This document shows positions 1-7,973 of a stretch of DNA of 64,000 nucleotides, one piece after another (the first letter of the stretch is position 1; each line of letters opens with the position of its first letter). The DNA is taken from assembly GCF_002995495.1 (NCBI RefSeq), contig NZ_PVZV01000002.1:372001-436000 (forward strand), in the 5' to 3' direction. A model generated the notes under the pieces. It searched no databases, was not told the origin of the DNA, and was given only the letters and a program-made list of their open reading frames with translations. Position numbers and translations under genes: made by a program. Source of the DNA: Actinocorallia populi. Lineage in GTDB: Bacteria > Actinomycetota > Actinomycetes > Streptosporangiales > Streptosporangiaceae.

Positions 1-194
1 CGGCCGAGGCGGACGCCGTGCGGATGGGGCACGTGGTCAGCCGGATGGTGCGCACGGCGGAGGGCGTGCGGATGCGGGTGATCTCGGACGCGCCTCCGAG
101 CCGGGACGCGGTCCCGGCGGCACCCGACCTGGAGGACGTGTACCTGGGTCTCGTCCACCCGCACCCGTCCCACGCCTCGGGAGGCTTCCGGTGA
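1..194 (+). CDS. ABC transporter ATP-binding protein, C-terminal fragment
   Basis: An open frame (codons starting at base 3) enters from the left edge and ends at TGA 192-194. The 63 visible residues end a protein whose tail contains PDLEDVYLGL. The pattern of acidic residues plus DVYL is common near the C-terminus of ATPases of ABC-2 type exporters. No Walker or signature motif lies inside the window, so the assignment rests on this tail and on the next gene, a multi-spanning membrane protein whose ATG overlaps this stop (TGATG). I infer translational coupling and an ATPase-permease pair. The substrate is unknown. Confidence 0.65.
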   Translation, partial: AEADAVRMGHVVSRMVRTAEGVRMRVISDAPPSRDAVPAAPDLEDVYLGLVHPHPSHASGGFR

Positions 195-1771
195 TGCTCC
201 AGACCATCGGCGGGACGGCCCTGGGCGACTTCCGCGACCGGGTGCGCCGTCCCGTCTACGCGGTGACGCTGCTCGCGGCGGTCGTCCTGGGCTACCTCGC
301 GGTCCCCGACGCCCAGGCCCGCTTCGTCATCCTGAACATCGGCGGCTACCGGGGCGTCTACGACAGCGCCTACGTCGGGACGGCCACCGCGCTGGCCGCC
401 GCCCTGTGGCTGACCCTCGGCGGCTTCTACGTCGTGCGCGGCGCCATAGAGCACGACGAACGCACCGGCGTCGGGCGCCTCGTCGCCGCCACACCGCTGC
501 GCACCCCCGCCTACCTGGCCGCGAAGTTCCTCAGCAACGTCATGGTGCTCGGCTCGATGGTGGGCGTCCTGGCGGCGACGGCGGCGGTGATGCAGTTCAC
601 CCGCGCCGAGGACCGCGCGATCGACCCGATCGCGCTGCTGACCCCCTTCGTCGTGATCGCCCTGCCGATGGTGGCGGCGACCGCCGCCGCGGCGCTGCTG
701 TTCGAGACGCTCCCGCTGCTGCGCGGCGGCATCGGCAACGTCGGCTGGTTCTTCGTGTGGCTGACCGTGGCGGTCGGCGGGCTGTCCGCCCGCGCCCCCG
801 TCGACGTCCTCGGCGCCCAGCACGTCATCCGGGCGTTCCGCGCCACGATGACCGAGCAGGGCATCTGGAAGCGCCACAGCTCCTTCAGCCTCGGCCTGAC
901 CCAGGAACCCGAACCGCTGAAGTCCTTCCCATGGGGAGGTCTTCCCCTGACCGCCGAATTCCTGGGCGGCCGGGCGCTGCTCGTCGTCGCGGCGCTCCTC
1001 GTGGCACTGCTGCCCGCCCTCTGGTTCACCCGGTTCGACCCCGCACGCGGTGGTTTCCGGCTGACGCCCCGGCAGACGCCGGCGACCGAGCCCGAACTCC
1101 CGCCCGCACCCGCGTACCGCGGCCTGCCCGCCACACCCCCGGCGTACGGGAACACCTTCGGCAGGCTGCTGGCCGGCGAACTGACCATCATCGTCCGGGA
1201 AGCCACCGCATGGTGGTGGCTGGGCGCCGCGATCCTGGCCGCTGTCGGCCTGGCCGTCCCGTCGGGCTCCGTCGCCCCCGTGGCCCTCCCGCTGGCCTGG
1301 GTCTGGCCCGTCCTCCTCTGGTCGAAACTGGGCACCCGCCACCAGAGCGACGGCATGGAAAGCCTGATCGGCGCCTACCCGGCACCCCACCGCCGCCTGC
1401 TCGCCGAATGGACCGCCGGCCTGGCCGTCACGGCCCTCCTGGGCCTGACCCCCCTCGTCCGGATGGCCGCCTCCGGCGACACCCCCGGCATGACCGCCTG
1501 GCTGGGCGGCGCCCTGCTGATCCCGTCCCTCGCCCTGGCCGCGGGCACGCTCACCCGCACCCCCCGCCTGTTCCAGGCGCTCTACCCGGCCCTGTGGTAC
1601 TGCGCCTTCAACGGCCTGGCCCCCCTGGACTTCATGGGCGCCGTCCGCGACGGCGACACCCCGGCCGGCCCCCACCCCCTGGCCGTGACCGCCCTGGCGG
1701 GATCACTCCTGGCCCTCACCCTGCTCACCGCCTCCGCCCGAGGCTCCGCCCTGCTGACCCGACATGCCTGA
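194..1771 (+). CDS. ABC transporter permease, multi-spanning membrane protein
   Basis: This is a 525-residue protein. I prefer the ATG at 194, which overlaps the upstream stop; a GTG at 191 is in the same frame. There are about ten to twelve hydrophobic segments in two halves: one set near residues 25-265, a charged Pro-rich linker near 295-330, and a second set from about 345 to the end. That layout fits a full-length ABC-2-like permease of the kind paired with a separate ATPase, which is what the upstream gene tail suggests. The protein carries motifs such as EHDERTGVGRLVAATPLR on the cytoplasmic side of the first half. I see no catalytic motif. The transported compound cannot be inferred. 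It converges on the next gene with a 28-bp gap. Confidence 0.6.
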   Translation: MLQTIGGTALGDFRDRVRRPVYAVTLLAAVVLGYLAVPDAQARFVILNIGGYRGVYDSAYVGTATALAAALWLTLGGFYVVRGAIEHDERTGVGRLVAATPLRTPAYLAAKFLSNVMVLGSMVGVLAATAAVMQFTRAEDRAIDPIALLTPFVVIALPMVAATAAAALLFETLPLLRGGIGNVGWFFVWLTVAVGGLSARAPVDVLGAQHVIRAFRATMTEQGIWKRHSSFSLGLTQEPEPLKSFPWGGLPLTAEFLGGRALLVVAALLVALLPALWFTRFDPARGGFRLTPRQTPATEPELPPAPAYRGLPATPPAYGNTFGRLLAGELTIIVREATAWWWLGAAILAAVGLAVPSGSVAPVALPLAWVWPVLLWSKLGTRHQSDGMESLIGAYPAPHRRLLAEWTAGLAVTALLGLTPLVRMAASGDTPGMTAWLGGALLIPSLALAAGTLTRTPRLFQALYPALWYCAFNGLAPLDFMGAVRDGDTPAGPHPLAVTALAGSLLALTLLTASARGSALLTRHA

Positions 1772-1799
1772 CGGTCGGGAACGTTCCGGGCAGCACCTT

Positions 1800-2858
1800 T
1801 CAGCGGGCCTTCCCGTAGGTGAAGACGGCACTCGTTCCCAAGGCTTGGCGACCGCCGACGGCCCACAGGGAGGTGGTGCCCGGAACGCGAGCCATGTCCG
1901 AGAAGGCCCCGCCGTTCTTGACGGACCTCCATTTCCCGGAAGGGAGCCGGTGGTACAGGAGGGGTTCGCCGGGCCCGTCCACGCCCTGAAGGAGGCCCCT
2001 GCCGCTACCGATGGCCCAGAGGCCACCGCGGCCGTCGGAGGCGATCCGGTCGATGCTGGAATGAACGGAAGGTAGCGGGACGCGCTCCCGCCGCCAGCGC
2101 TCGCCGTCCCAGCGCAGCAGATAGGTCACGGCGGACGTCTTGTTCGAGTACCGCGCGGCCGTCAGCCAGATCTCCTTGGGCGACCTCGCCTCCAGCAGGT
2201 CGAGTTCGACGCGCTGGCCTTTGACGCGCTCGGGCAGCGCACCGACCCGGACCTTCGTCCAGCGCTTCCCGTCCCACCGGACCAGCGACTGACCCGCAGG
2301 CCGCCAGCCGAGCGCGTACCGTCCGGAGAAGTCGTGAAGGCGGAGCTTCGCCTTCTTCTCGGTCCAGGTACGCCCGTCGAACCACCAGTTCAGTTCGGTG
2401 TCCCCGTTCTTGAATATCCCGGTGACGAGCACGCGGCCGCGCCCGAGCGCCTTGATCTCGGGAGCAGCGCCCTGAACGGACTCGTGCTTGGCGAGCTTCC
2501 ATGCCTTACCGCCCCACCGCAGGACGAAGATGTCCACGCCGAACTCCGGGCCGCGACTCCAGCTCACGGCCCAGCCGTCGTCCGCGGAGGCGAAGTCGGC
2601 GCCGAGAAGGAAACCTTTGGCCTTTCGGGGAAAAGCGACCTTCTTGATCTTCTTGCCGTCCCAGCGCAACGACGTCGGCCGAAGGGCGTCATCGAAGCCG
2701 AAGAACCAGGTGGCACCCTCGCCGACCGCCTCGACACGATCCAAGAAGACGTCACCGCTGATCTTCTGATGGACCTTCCAGCGCGGCGCCGCCGCACCGG
2801 CGGGGCCCGGAACAGCGCCGACGGCCAGCAGCAGGACACCGAGGAACGCTCTTCTCAC
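1800..2858 (-). CDS. Secreted hypothetical protein, propeller-like repeats
   Basis: This 352-residue protein starts at GTG 2858, preceded by GGAG. It has a clear signal peptide: MRR, then the hydrophobic run AFLGVLLLAVG, then an AGA-A type cleavage site near residue 22. The mature part has repeated Trp/Gly strands such as DDGWAVSWSRG, WDGKRWTKV, LLRWDGERW and SLWAVGGR, spaced about 45-50 residues. This resembles beta-propeller blades of the WD40/kelch/sialidase-like type. I do not recognise a named family, and no catalytic residues are visible. A cell-surface or secreted binding role is inference. A decayed partial copy of its 3' end lies upstream at about 3203-3293. Confidence 0.6.
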   Translation of the reverse strand: MRRAFLGVLLLAVGAVPGPAGAAAPRWKVHQKISGDVFLDRVEAVGEGATWFFGFDDALRPTSLRWDGKKIKKVAFPRKAKGFLLGADFASADDGWAVSWSRGPEFGVDIFVLRWGGKAWKLAKHESVQGAAPEIKALGRGRVLVTGIFKNGDTELNWWFDGRTWTEKKAKLRLHDFSGRYALGWRPAGQSLVRWDGKRWTKVRVGALPERVKGQRVELDLLEARSPKEIWLTAARYSNKTSAVTYLLRWDGERWRRERVPLPSVHSSIDRIASDGRGGLWAIGSGRGLLQGVDGPGEPLLYHRLPSGKWRSVKNGGAFSDMARVPGTTSLWAVGGRQALGTSAVFTYGKAR

Positions 2859-2972
2859 GTGCTCGCTCCAGGGCAGAGGGGGTGATCGGAGATCCTAGTC
2901 CCGGCGTCCGAACCCGGCCCGCACAGCCTCTGCCGTTCGGTCGGCAGCCGAAGAACAAGGCATTTCGCTCTC

Positions 2973-3170
2973 GTGGAGGAGACTCCTGCGGCCGGAGATT
3001 CGCGGTCAGAACGGGATGGCGGGATCTTGTCGTCGGCCGACTGCCGTACGCCGATCGGTGCGACCGTCCGGGCGCAGGAGGGCTCCCACCGGTCGGCCCG
3101 CTGGTACCAGACCTCCGGTTTCGGCGGCGACTTCCAGGTCTGGCGCAAACCCGGCGGGACTCCGGTCTGA
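2973..3170 (+). CDS. Possible small gene or 3' gene remnant
   Basis: The frame from GTG 2973 to TGA 3170 gives 65 residues ending RWYQTSGFGGDFQVWRKPG plus four more. Third positions from about 3030 onward are almost all G or C, as in real genes of this window. The frame is open upstream to about 2886 without a start. This may therefore be the tail of a decayed gene. I recognise no family. No convincing ribosome site precedes the GTG. Confidence 0.3.
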   Translation: MEETPAAGDSRSERDGGILSSADCRTPIGATVRAQEGSHRSARWYQTSGFGGDFQVWRKPGGTPV

Positions 3171-3202
3171 CCGGCCCGGTCGAACCGGCGGCATGGCGGA
3201 TA

Positions 3203-3293
3203 TCGAGGCGGTGCCCGGAACGCGAGCCATGTCGGAGAACGCCCCGTCGTTCTTGACGGATTTCCTTTTCCTGGAGGGCAGCGGGACGCGTTC
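3203..3293 (-). pseudogene. Degenerate 3' copy of the secreted propeller-like gene
   Basis: Read on the minus strand, this stretch encodes SVKNDGAFSDMARVPGT, against SVKNGGAFSDMARVPGT near the C-terminus of the intact gene at 1800-2858. On its 5' side the copy continues directly into RVPLPS, which in the intact protein lies about 60 residues earlier. The copy therefore carries an internal deletion, and homology fades downstream of the shared block. This is seen directly in the sequence. The mechanism (tandem duplication followed by decay) is inference. Confidence 0.65.
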
Positions 3294-3522
3294 TTGTGCG
3301 GTTGCCTGCGGGGAGCGCGGCGTGCGATTCTCTTCGGACCTCTCTGAAAGGGCTGGACGTGACGCTCGGCATGGTTCTCGGCGATCTGCCTTCTCGCGCT
3401 TCGACGTGGGAGCGGTAGCACCGCCTGCCTGACACGCGCGCTCGTGCCGTAGCACGGGCCGTTTCTCCTGCCCCTCGTCGAAGTGCCGTTCGCGTCCCGG
3501 CACTTTCGACCACGAGGAGAAC

Positions 3523-4644
3523 GTGGTGTCCACGATTCACTGGACCGAGAACGAGATCTTTCACTCCGCACGCTGGCATTCCGAGAGCACGACGCCGCCC
3601 TCGGAGTGGGTCGTCGTCGCTGATGACCGCATGAGAGCGGATGCCGCCTACCGTTTGGCCTGTGAGGGCACCGCTTTGTTGTGGCGAGGCGACTTCCACA
3701 ACGCGCGGCAACTCCTGAAGGCGATGAGCCGCCGCGTCGACCGGAAGCCACCCCAGGGAGGCGGCGGCCCGGCGGAGACCTTCCACCTGCACCGCCGTGC
3801 TCGGGGCCACCGCGCCCGTGTGCTGGGCAGGCTCCTCGTCCTCCTGGAAGACGATCACTCTCTGAACCTGCGCAGGGCACCCGATACGCGCAGGGCCTGC
3901 ACCGAGGCGTACGGTCCGCCGTCCGAGCCGACGGCGGTCTCCCTCACGGAACTGCTGGGGGTGATCGGAGCGCACCAGTGGCGGACGAAGGGCGTGGAGG
4001 TACCGGCCCTCGGCGCACGCATCCACCCGCATTACGGTGTGTTCTCCCCGGTCCGGGGCGAGTACGTCGACCTGGTCGCACGGGCGCCGCTCCCTGACCC
4101 GGCTCCCCGTACCGCGTTCGACCTCGGCACGGGGACGGGAGTGCTCGCAGCGGTCCTGGCCCGCCGGGGAGTCCACCGCATAACGGCCACTGACATCAGC
4201 CCGCGCGCCCTGGCCTGCGCCCGCGAGAACTTCCGCCGGCTCCACCTCACCGGCAGCATCGACGTGGTGGGGCCCGCCCTCTTCCCCGAAGGCCGCGCGG
4301 ACCTCGTCGTCTGCAACCCGCCGTGGCTCCCGGCCCACCCCACCTCCACCGTGGAGCAGGGCGTCTACGACCCGGCGGGCGGCATGCTCCACGGTTTCCT
4401 CGGCGGGCTCGCCGCCCACCTGGAACCGGGCGGCGAAGGCTGGCTCATCCTGTCGGACCTGGCCGAACGCCTGGAACTCAGACCACGTGACGAACTGCCG
4501 GCCGCCATCGAGACGGCAGGCCTCTGCATAATGGACAAAATCGACACCAAGCCGCGGCACTCCCGGGCCCGTGACACCGCAGACCCCCTCCACGTCGCCC
4601 GTGCGGCCGAGACCACGTCGCTCTGGCGTCTGGTCCGCAGGTGA
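3523..4644 (+). CDS. Class I SAM-dependent methyltransferase (HemK/PrmC-like fold)
   Basis: This 373-residue protein starts at GTG 3523 after GAGGAG. Residues ~1-190 are a less conserved N-terminal domain. The Rossmann methyltransferase core begins with FDLGTGTGVLAAVLARRG near residue 198 (motif I, SAM binding), followed by TATDIS (acidic ribose contact) and VVCNPPWLP near residue 265. The NPPW/NPPY motif is typical of N-methyltransferases acting on an amide or exocyclic nitrogen, such as HemK/PrmC or RsmC-like enzymes. The N-terminus does not look like PrmC, so the substrate is open. It stands alone, convergent with the NUDIX gene. Confidence 0.7.
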   Translation: MVSTIHWTENEIFHSARWHSESTTPPSEWVVVADDRMRADAAYRLACEGTALLWRGDFHNARQLLKAMSRRVDRKPPQGGGGPAETFHLHRRARGHRARVLGRLLVLLEDDHSLNLRRAPDTRRACTEAYGPPSEPTAVSLTELLGVIGAHQWRTKGVEVPALGARIHPHYGVFSPVRGEYVDLVARAPLPDPAPRTAFDLGTGTGVLAAVLARRGVHRITATDISPRALACARENFRRLHLTGSIDVVGPALFPEGRADLVVCNPPWLPAHPTSTVEQGVYDPAGGMLHGFLGGLAAHLEPGGEGWLILSDLAERLELRPRDELPAAIETAGLCIMDKIDTKPRHSRARDTADPLHVARAAETTSLWRLVRR

Positions 4645-4674
4645 CCTTGCCGCCGCCGGACACCGCCAAGGCGC

Positions 4675-5226
4675 TCAGACGGTCGGCTTGAGGTATCCGG
4701 CGGCGGTCAGACCTGCGAAAGCCATGTCCGCGTCGGTCAGCTGGCCGCTGAGGACATGTTCGAGGAACTCGCGTACGGGCATCAGCACCGTCTCGACGAA
4801 CTCGCCGTCGTCCGGTTTCGGCTCGGCTGCCTTGCGGCATCCGCGGGCCAGGACCGCGTGACGGCGATGCGAGGCGTACGAGGCGAGGTAGGTCTGCATG
4901 ACGACCTCGACCGAGGCCGCCTCGTATCCGGTCTCCTCCAGTAGCTCCCGAGCCGCGGCGGCCTCGACCGGCTCGCCGTCCTCGGCGTTTCCGCCCGGCA
5001 GTTCCAGCAGGATCCGACCGGGGCCCGGCCGGTACTGGCGGGCCAGCACCACCTGCTCGTCCTCGGTGATGGCGACGAGTGCGACGGTCGCGCCACCGGC
5101 GAGGACGTCCCACACGCCCTCGCGGCCGTCCGGATAGCGGTACCGGCGGCCACGGACCTTCAAGAACCCCGCCGGGCCGTCCATCTCACTCAGCTGCGTC
5201 CACTCGCCGACCCTGGTATCGCTCAC
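4675..5226 (-). CDS. NUDIX hydrolase, ADP-ribose pyrophosphatase-like
   Basis: This is a 183-residue protein. I chose GTG 5226 (VSDTRVGEW) over an upstream frame start at 5283, because the extra residues look non-coding and this start gives the normal length. The NUDIX box is complete: GGNAEDGEPVEAAAARELLE followed by ETGYEA, matching Gx5Ex7REUXEExGU and supplying the metal-binding glutamates. Before it are WDVLAGGATVALVAI and QYRPG, as in the ADP-ribose/nucleoside-diphosphate-sugar branch. Expected role: hydrolysis of ADP-ribose or a similar nucleoside diphosphate in the cytoplasm. The exact substrate is not determined by sequence. Confidence 0.8.
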   Translation of the reverse strand: MSDTRVGEWTQLSEMDGPAGFLKVRGRRYRYPDGREGVWDVLAGGATVALVAITEDEQVVLARQYRPGPGRILLELPGGNAEDGEPVEAAAARELLEETGYEAASVEVVMQTYLASYASHRRHAVLARGCRKAAEPKPDDGEFVETVLMPVREFLEHVLSGQLTDADMAFAGLTAAGYLKPTV

Positions 5227-5347
5227 GCGGCCGTAGCTTACGGAACGGCAGGCCCGTCGGCTCGATGGGCTCCGGACGGTCACAGGCCGAACCTCCGCAG
5301 CTGAGCGGGATGCGGCGGGATCGGTCCCGGTGGGGCTTCCGCTTCTT

Positions 5348-5662
5348 CTACGCGTCTTCCCGCAGGGGGGAGTCCTCCCGGATCCGCGCGTGCTCCTTCA
5401 GCTCCAGGTCGATGAAGGCGCCGATCATCGCCCGCCACACGGCCTCGGCGACGTCGGGGGCGAGCCCGGCCTCGGCGGCGCGGCCGCGCACCGCCGTGAT
5501 GACCTGCTCGACGCGGTCGGGAGCACGGACGGCCGCCGTGTCCTTCTTGAAGGTCGCGGCGGCCCGTACCAGCCCCTGCCGTTCGGCCAGCAGCCGGACG
5601 AGCTCGCCGTCGATCCCGTCGATGAGCTCTCGGACTTCGGAAAGGGATCTGGGTTCGGTCAT
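5348..5662 (-). CDS. Chorismate mutase type II domain protein
   Basis: This is a 104-residue, all-helical protein starting at ATG 5662. Its pattern LIDGIDGELVRLLAERQGLV, then AATFKK, then RVEQVI matches the AroQ-type chorismate mutase fold (Arg and Lys residues that bind the chorismate carboxylates). Expected reaction: chorismate to prephenate, the entry to Phe/Tyr synthesis. Stand-alone proteins of this size occur in actinomycetes, both in primary metabolism and in secondary pathways. No aromatic biosynthesis gene lies next to it, so a housekeeping role is likely but unproven. Confidence 0.8.
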   Translation of the reverse strand: MTEPRSLSEVRELIDGIDGELVRLLAERQGLVRAAATFKKDTAAVRAPDRVEQVITAVRGRAAEAGLAPDVAEAVWRAMIGAFIDLELKEHARIREDSPLREDA

Positions 5663-5694
5663 CCGAGGATGCTCCCAAGCGCCTCGGCTGAAGA

Positions 5695-5889
5695 TCAAGT
5701 CATTTTGATCTCGTGGAGGAGGCGCCCGAAGGCCCGGGGGTTCACGGCCAGGGCGGGGCGGTGGGGGTTCTTGCTGTCGCGGATGCCGACGGTGCCGGGG
5801 AGGGCGGCGACCTCCACGCACTGGCCGGAATTGCCGCCACTGTGGGTGCTCTTGCGCCAGATGACAGAAGCGAAGCCGGTGTCCTTCAC
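5695..5889 (-). CDS. DUF397 domain protein
   Basis: This 64-residue protein begins ATG 5889 and overlaps the stop of the XRE regulator by four bases, so the two are translationally coupled. The sequence WRKSTHSGGNSGQCVEVAAL, then VGIRDSKNP, then a FGRLL-type ending is the DUF397 signature. DUF397 proteins are small partners of WhiJ-type XRE regulators in actinomycetes. The best-studied Streptomyces loci link them to development and antibiotic regulation. The partner relation is inferred from the operon. Confidence 0.88.
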   Translation of the reverse strand: MKDTGFASVIWRKSTHSGGNSGQCVEVAALPGTVGIRDSKNPHRPALAVNPRAFGRLLHEIKMT

Positions 5890-6689
5890 AGGGCCTCCAA
5901 GAGGTCATGAATGAATCGCTCGGAATCCGCAGCCGACAGGGCCTTGTTCCGGATTATTTCGAACAGTACATCCAGTTGCGCGACGTGACGTCCCATCTCG
6001 ATGAGTTGGCCGCGGCCTCCTGCGCTTTCCACGTAACCGACAGGAGGGCTTTCGGGAAAACTCAGGATCTCGAACGCGCCTTCGGGGCAGATTTCGGCGT
6101 CTGCGGGGACGATGTGCAGGGAGGCCCGGGGTTTCTGGGCCAGATGGAGCAGGTGGGTGTACTGCTTCTCCATCACTTCACGCCCACCGAAGGGGCGCCG
6201 GACGGCGAACTCGTCCAGGAGGGCGATGACCATCGGAGGGTCTTCGCCGTACAGCAGTTCTTGCCGTTCGACCCGGGTGGCGACCAGGTGGTCGATCTTG
6301 TCCGGTCGCTCGTTCGCCTGGAGGACGACCCGTGCGTACTCCTCCGTCTGGAACAGGCCGGTGATGACGAAGTTCTCGTACATCTTGAGCGTGCTCGCCT
6401 CGGCCTCTGCGTCCGCGAATTCCGTGAAACCCGCCGGCAGGCCGGTCTCCTCGAGAAGCCTCGGGTGCAGGGCCTCGAAGAAATGAGGCACTCCGAGCGC
6501 GGCGTCCAGCGCTTTGGAGAGAACCAGCCCCGGCGTCCGGGCGCAGTTCTCGATACCGCTGATCAGGCTCGCCGAGACATGCACCATCCTGCCGAGATCC
6601 GGTTGGGAGAGCTTCCGCTGCTCGCGCAGCCGTTTGAGATGAAAAGCGAAGAACGCCCGCGCTGATTCGTCGGGTGGAGGAACAGCCAT
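5886..6689 (-). CDS. XRE-family regulator, WhiJ-like (HTH plus DUF5753)
   Basis: This 267-residue protein starts at ATG 6689 after GGGGAGGGG; an earlier in-frame start at 6713 gives no sensible N-terminus. Residues ~12-65 form the helix-turn-helix: LKRLREQRKLSQPDLGRMV followed by SASLISGIENCARTPG. The rest is the DUF5753 effector domain, recognised by FVITGLFQTEEYAR, RVERQELL and FEILSFPESPPVGYVE. It is followed in operon by the DUF397 gene and is divergent from an ATP-binding protein. This is the standard three-gene cassette of the whiJ type. The bound ligand and target genes are unknown. Confidence 0.88.
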   Translation of the reverse strand: MAVPPPDESARAFFAFHLKRLREQRKLSQPDLGRMVHVSASLISGIENCARTPGLVLSKALDAALGVPHFFEALHPRLLEETGLPAGFTEFADAEAEASTLKMYENFVITGLFQTEEYARVVLQANERPDKIDHLVATRVERQELLYGEDPPMVIALLDEFAVRRPFGGREVMEKQYTHLLHLAQKPRASLHIVPADAEICPEGAFEILSFPESPPVGYVESAGGRGQLIEMGRHVAQLDVLFEIIRNKALSAADSERFIHDLLEAL

Positions 6690-6710
6690 GGAACACCCCT
6701 CCCCGGCCCG

Positions 6711-6726
6711 CACACCACGTTGTGTG
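6711..6726. promoter_or_regulatory. Short inverted repeat beside the XRE start
   Basis: CACAC and GTGTG flank a 6-bp centre between the divergent XRE and ATPase genes, 22 bases from the XRE start codon. It could be an autoregulatory operator. With only five paired bases it could also be chance. Confidence 0.25.
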
Positions 6727-6826
6727 AGCCAGACGGCGGCTGTGGAGCCGATTTCGTCGCCAAGCGTAGTCGCGCCGACACAGAATGGCGGGCGACTCGG
6801 CAGATCCCGTCACCAGGAGGCGACCC

Positions 6827-7306
6827 ATGCGAACCGAGAATCCCCCCGTCCCGACTGCGGACGCCGTGGCCGCTCCACCGAGCGCCGGCCCCCGCGACCC
6901 CCACCCGTCCGAGCAGGACTTCGTCCTCCACCTTCGCGCCTATGAGAACGGCTCCGTCGTCGCCCGCCGCCTCACCCGCCTGGTCCTCGACCTGTGGGAC
7001 TGGCAGGGCGATCCCGACGCGCCCCTCACCGTGATGGCCGAACTCTTCGCCAACGCCTGCCAGGCCGCCCCCGGTGGCCCCGTCCGTCTCGGCATCGCCT
7101 GGACGCCCGCCGGAGTCCGCCTCGAATGCCACGACCCGGCCCCGGACCGGCCGCCTGTTCCGTCCCTCCCCGACGACCTCAGCGAAACCGGCCGTGGCCT
7201 CTATCTCGTAGCCGCCTTCTCCGCCCGCCACGGCATCAGCCCGGCCCCGCCTCCCGATCCCGGCAAAACCCTCTGGGCCGTCATCCCTCATGCGATCGGA
7301 GCCTGA
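6827..7306 (+). CDS. ATP-binding protein, anti-sigma-factor-kinase-like (HATPase)
   Basis: This 159-residue protein starts at ATG 6827 after AGGAGGCGACCC. It is a single GHKL ATPase domain: VMAELFANACQAAP (N-box), VRLECHDPAPD (D-x-G-like region) and SETGRGLYLVAAFS (G2-type lid). These small proteins resemble SpoIIAB/RsbW anti-sigma factors and are regularly found beside XRE/DUF397 pairs in actinomycetes. Whether it binds a sigma factor here is not known. It is divergent from the XRE gene, with 137 bp between the starts. Confidence 0.82.
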   Translation: MRTENPPVPTADAVAAPPSAGPRDPHPSEQDFVLHLRAYENGSVVARRLTRLVLDLWDWQGDPDAPLTVMAELFANACQAAPGGPVRLGIAWTPAGVRLECHDPAPDRPPVPSLPDDLSETGRGLYLVAAFSARHGISPAPPPDPGKTLWAVIPHAIGA

Positions 7307-7405
7307 CATGGCCACTCTCTTCCTCACCGCCACCACCCTCCTTCCCCTCTTCCTCACGGCCCTCGTCCGCGGGGACGGCGGTGCGCTCGGCGTGCCGGTG
7401 CGGGA

Positions 7406-7840
7406 TCAGCCGCGGGACGGGGCCCGGACGAGGAAGGCGGCGCAGGCCAGGCCGAGGACGAGTTCGACCAGGCCCGCGACGACGAGGCCGCCCGGGGGGA
7501 GCCCGTCGAGGGCGGCGCTCAGCAGCCTGGACAGGGCGTACGACAGGTAGGCCAGGGCGCCGACGGCGGTCGCGGTGCGGGTCAGGCGGGCGACGAAGGC
7601 ACCGAGCGTGATGAGCACGCCGGACGACAGCAGCAGGCCGCCCGCCGCGCGGCTCTCGCTCAGCAGGGCCGTCCCGCCGTCCAGGACGATGCCGTTCACC
7701 GCGTGGAAGGACTCGGGGGCGAACAGGGTCGCCGCGCCGATGCCGGACAGCACCAAGCCCGCGACGGCCAGCAGGGACCTCAACGGTCTCGAAGGACGGT
7801 TCTCTCCCGGGACGTGCGGGGACACGGGCGTGGTTTCCAT
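7406..7840 (-). CDS. Small DUF4345-like membrane protein
   Basis: This 144-residue protein starts at ATG 7840, preceded by GGGAGCC. It has four predicted membrane helices: LLAVAGLVLSGIGAATLF, then LLLSSGVLITLGAFVA, then TAVGALAYLSYALSRLL, and a C-terminal LVVAGLVELVLGLACAAF. Length and layout fit the DUF4345/DoxX-like small membrane proteins. It is divergent from an AraC regulator, which may control it. Function unknown. Confidence 0.65.
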   Translation of the reverse strand: METTPVSPHVPGENRPSRPLRSLLAVAGLVLSGIGAATLFAPESFHAVNGIVLDGGTALLSESRAAGGLLLSSGVLITLGAFVARLTRTATAVGALAYLSYALSRLLSAALDGLPPGGLVVAGLVELVLGLACAAFLVRAPSRG

Positions 7841-7973
7841 GAAGGCTCCCTGAATCGGTGTTGGATCCAGGGTTCTCCAGGTCGGGGGGACGCTCAATGA
7901 CAGATCGTCCAGGTTCCGTGCCCGTTCGTCTCGGCTCTTGGACGGGCGGGCGCGCGGTGGCAGCATGGCGGCC

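Larger units (their letters stand above)
2859..3522. other. Gene-poor stretch with gene remnants
   Basis: These 664 bases hold no convincing complete gene. The left part has a short plus-strand frame with coding-like third positions (2973-3170). The middle (3203-3293) is a degenerate copy of the 3' end of the secreted gene at 1800-2858. The last ~100 bases should contain the promoter of the methyltransferase at 3523, with GAGGAG just before its start. The mixture of remnants suggests deletion or recombination after a tandem duplication. Confidence 0.5.

Noticed and set aside
7308-7550. Short plus-strand frame MATLFLTATTLLPLFLT following the ATPase gene
   Set aside because: Beyond ~25 residues it is the antisense of the DUF4345-like gene. 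It could be a tiny membrane peptide, but nothing supports it.
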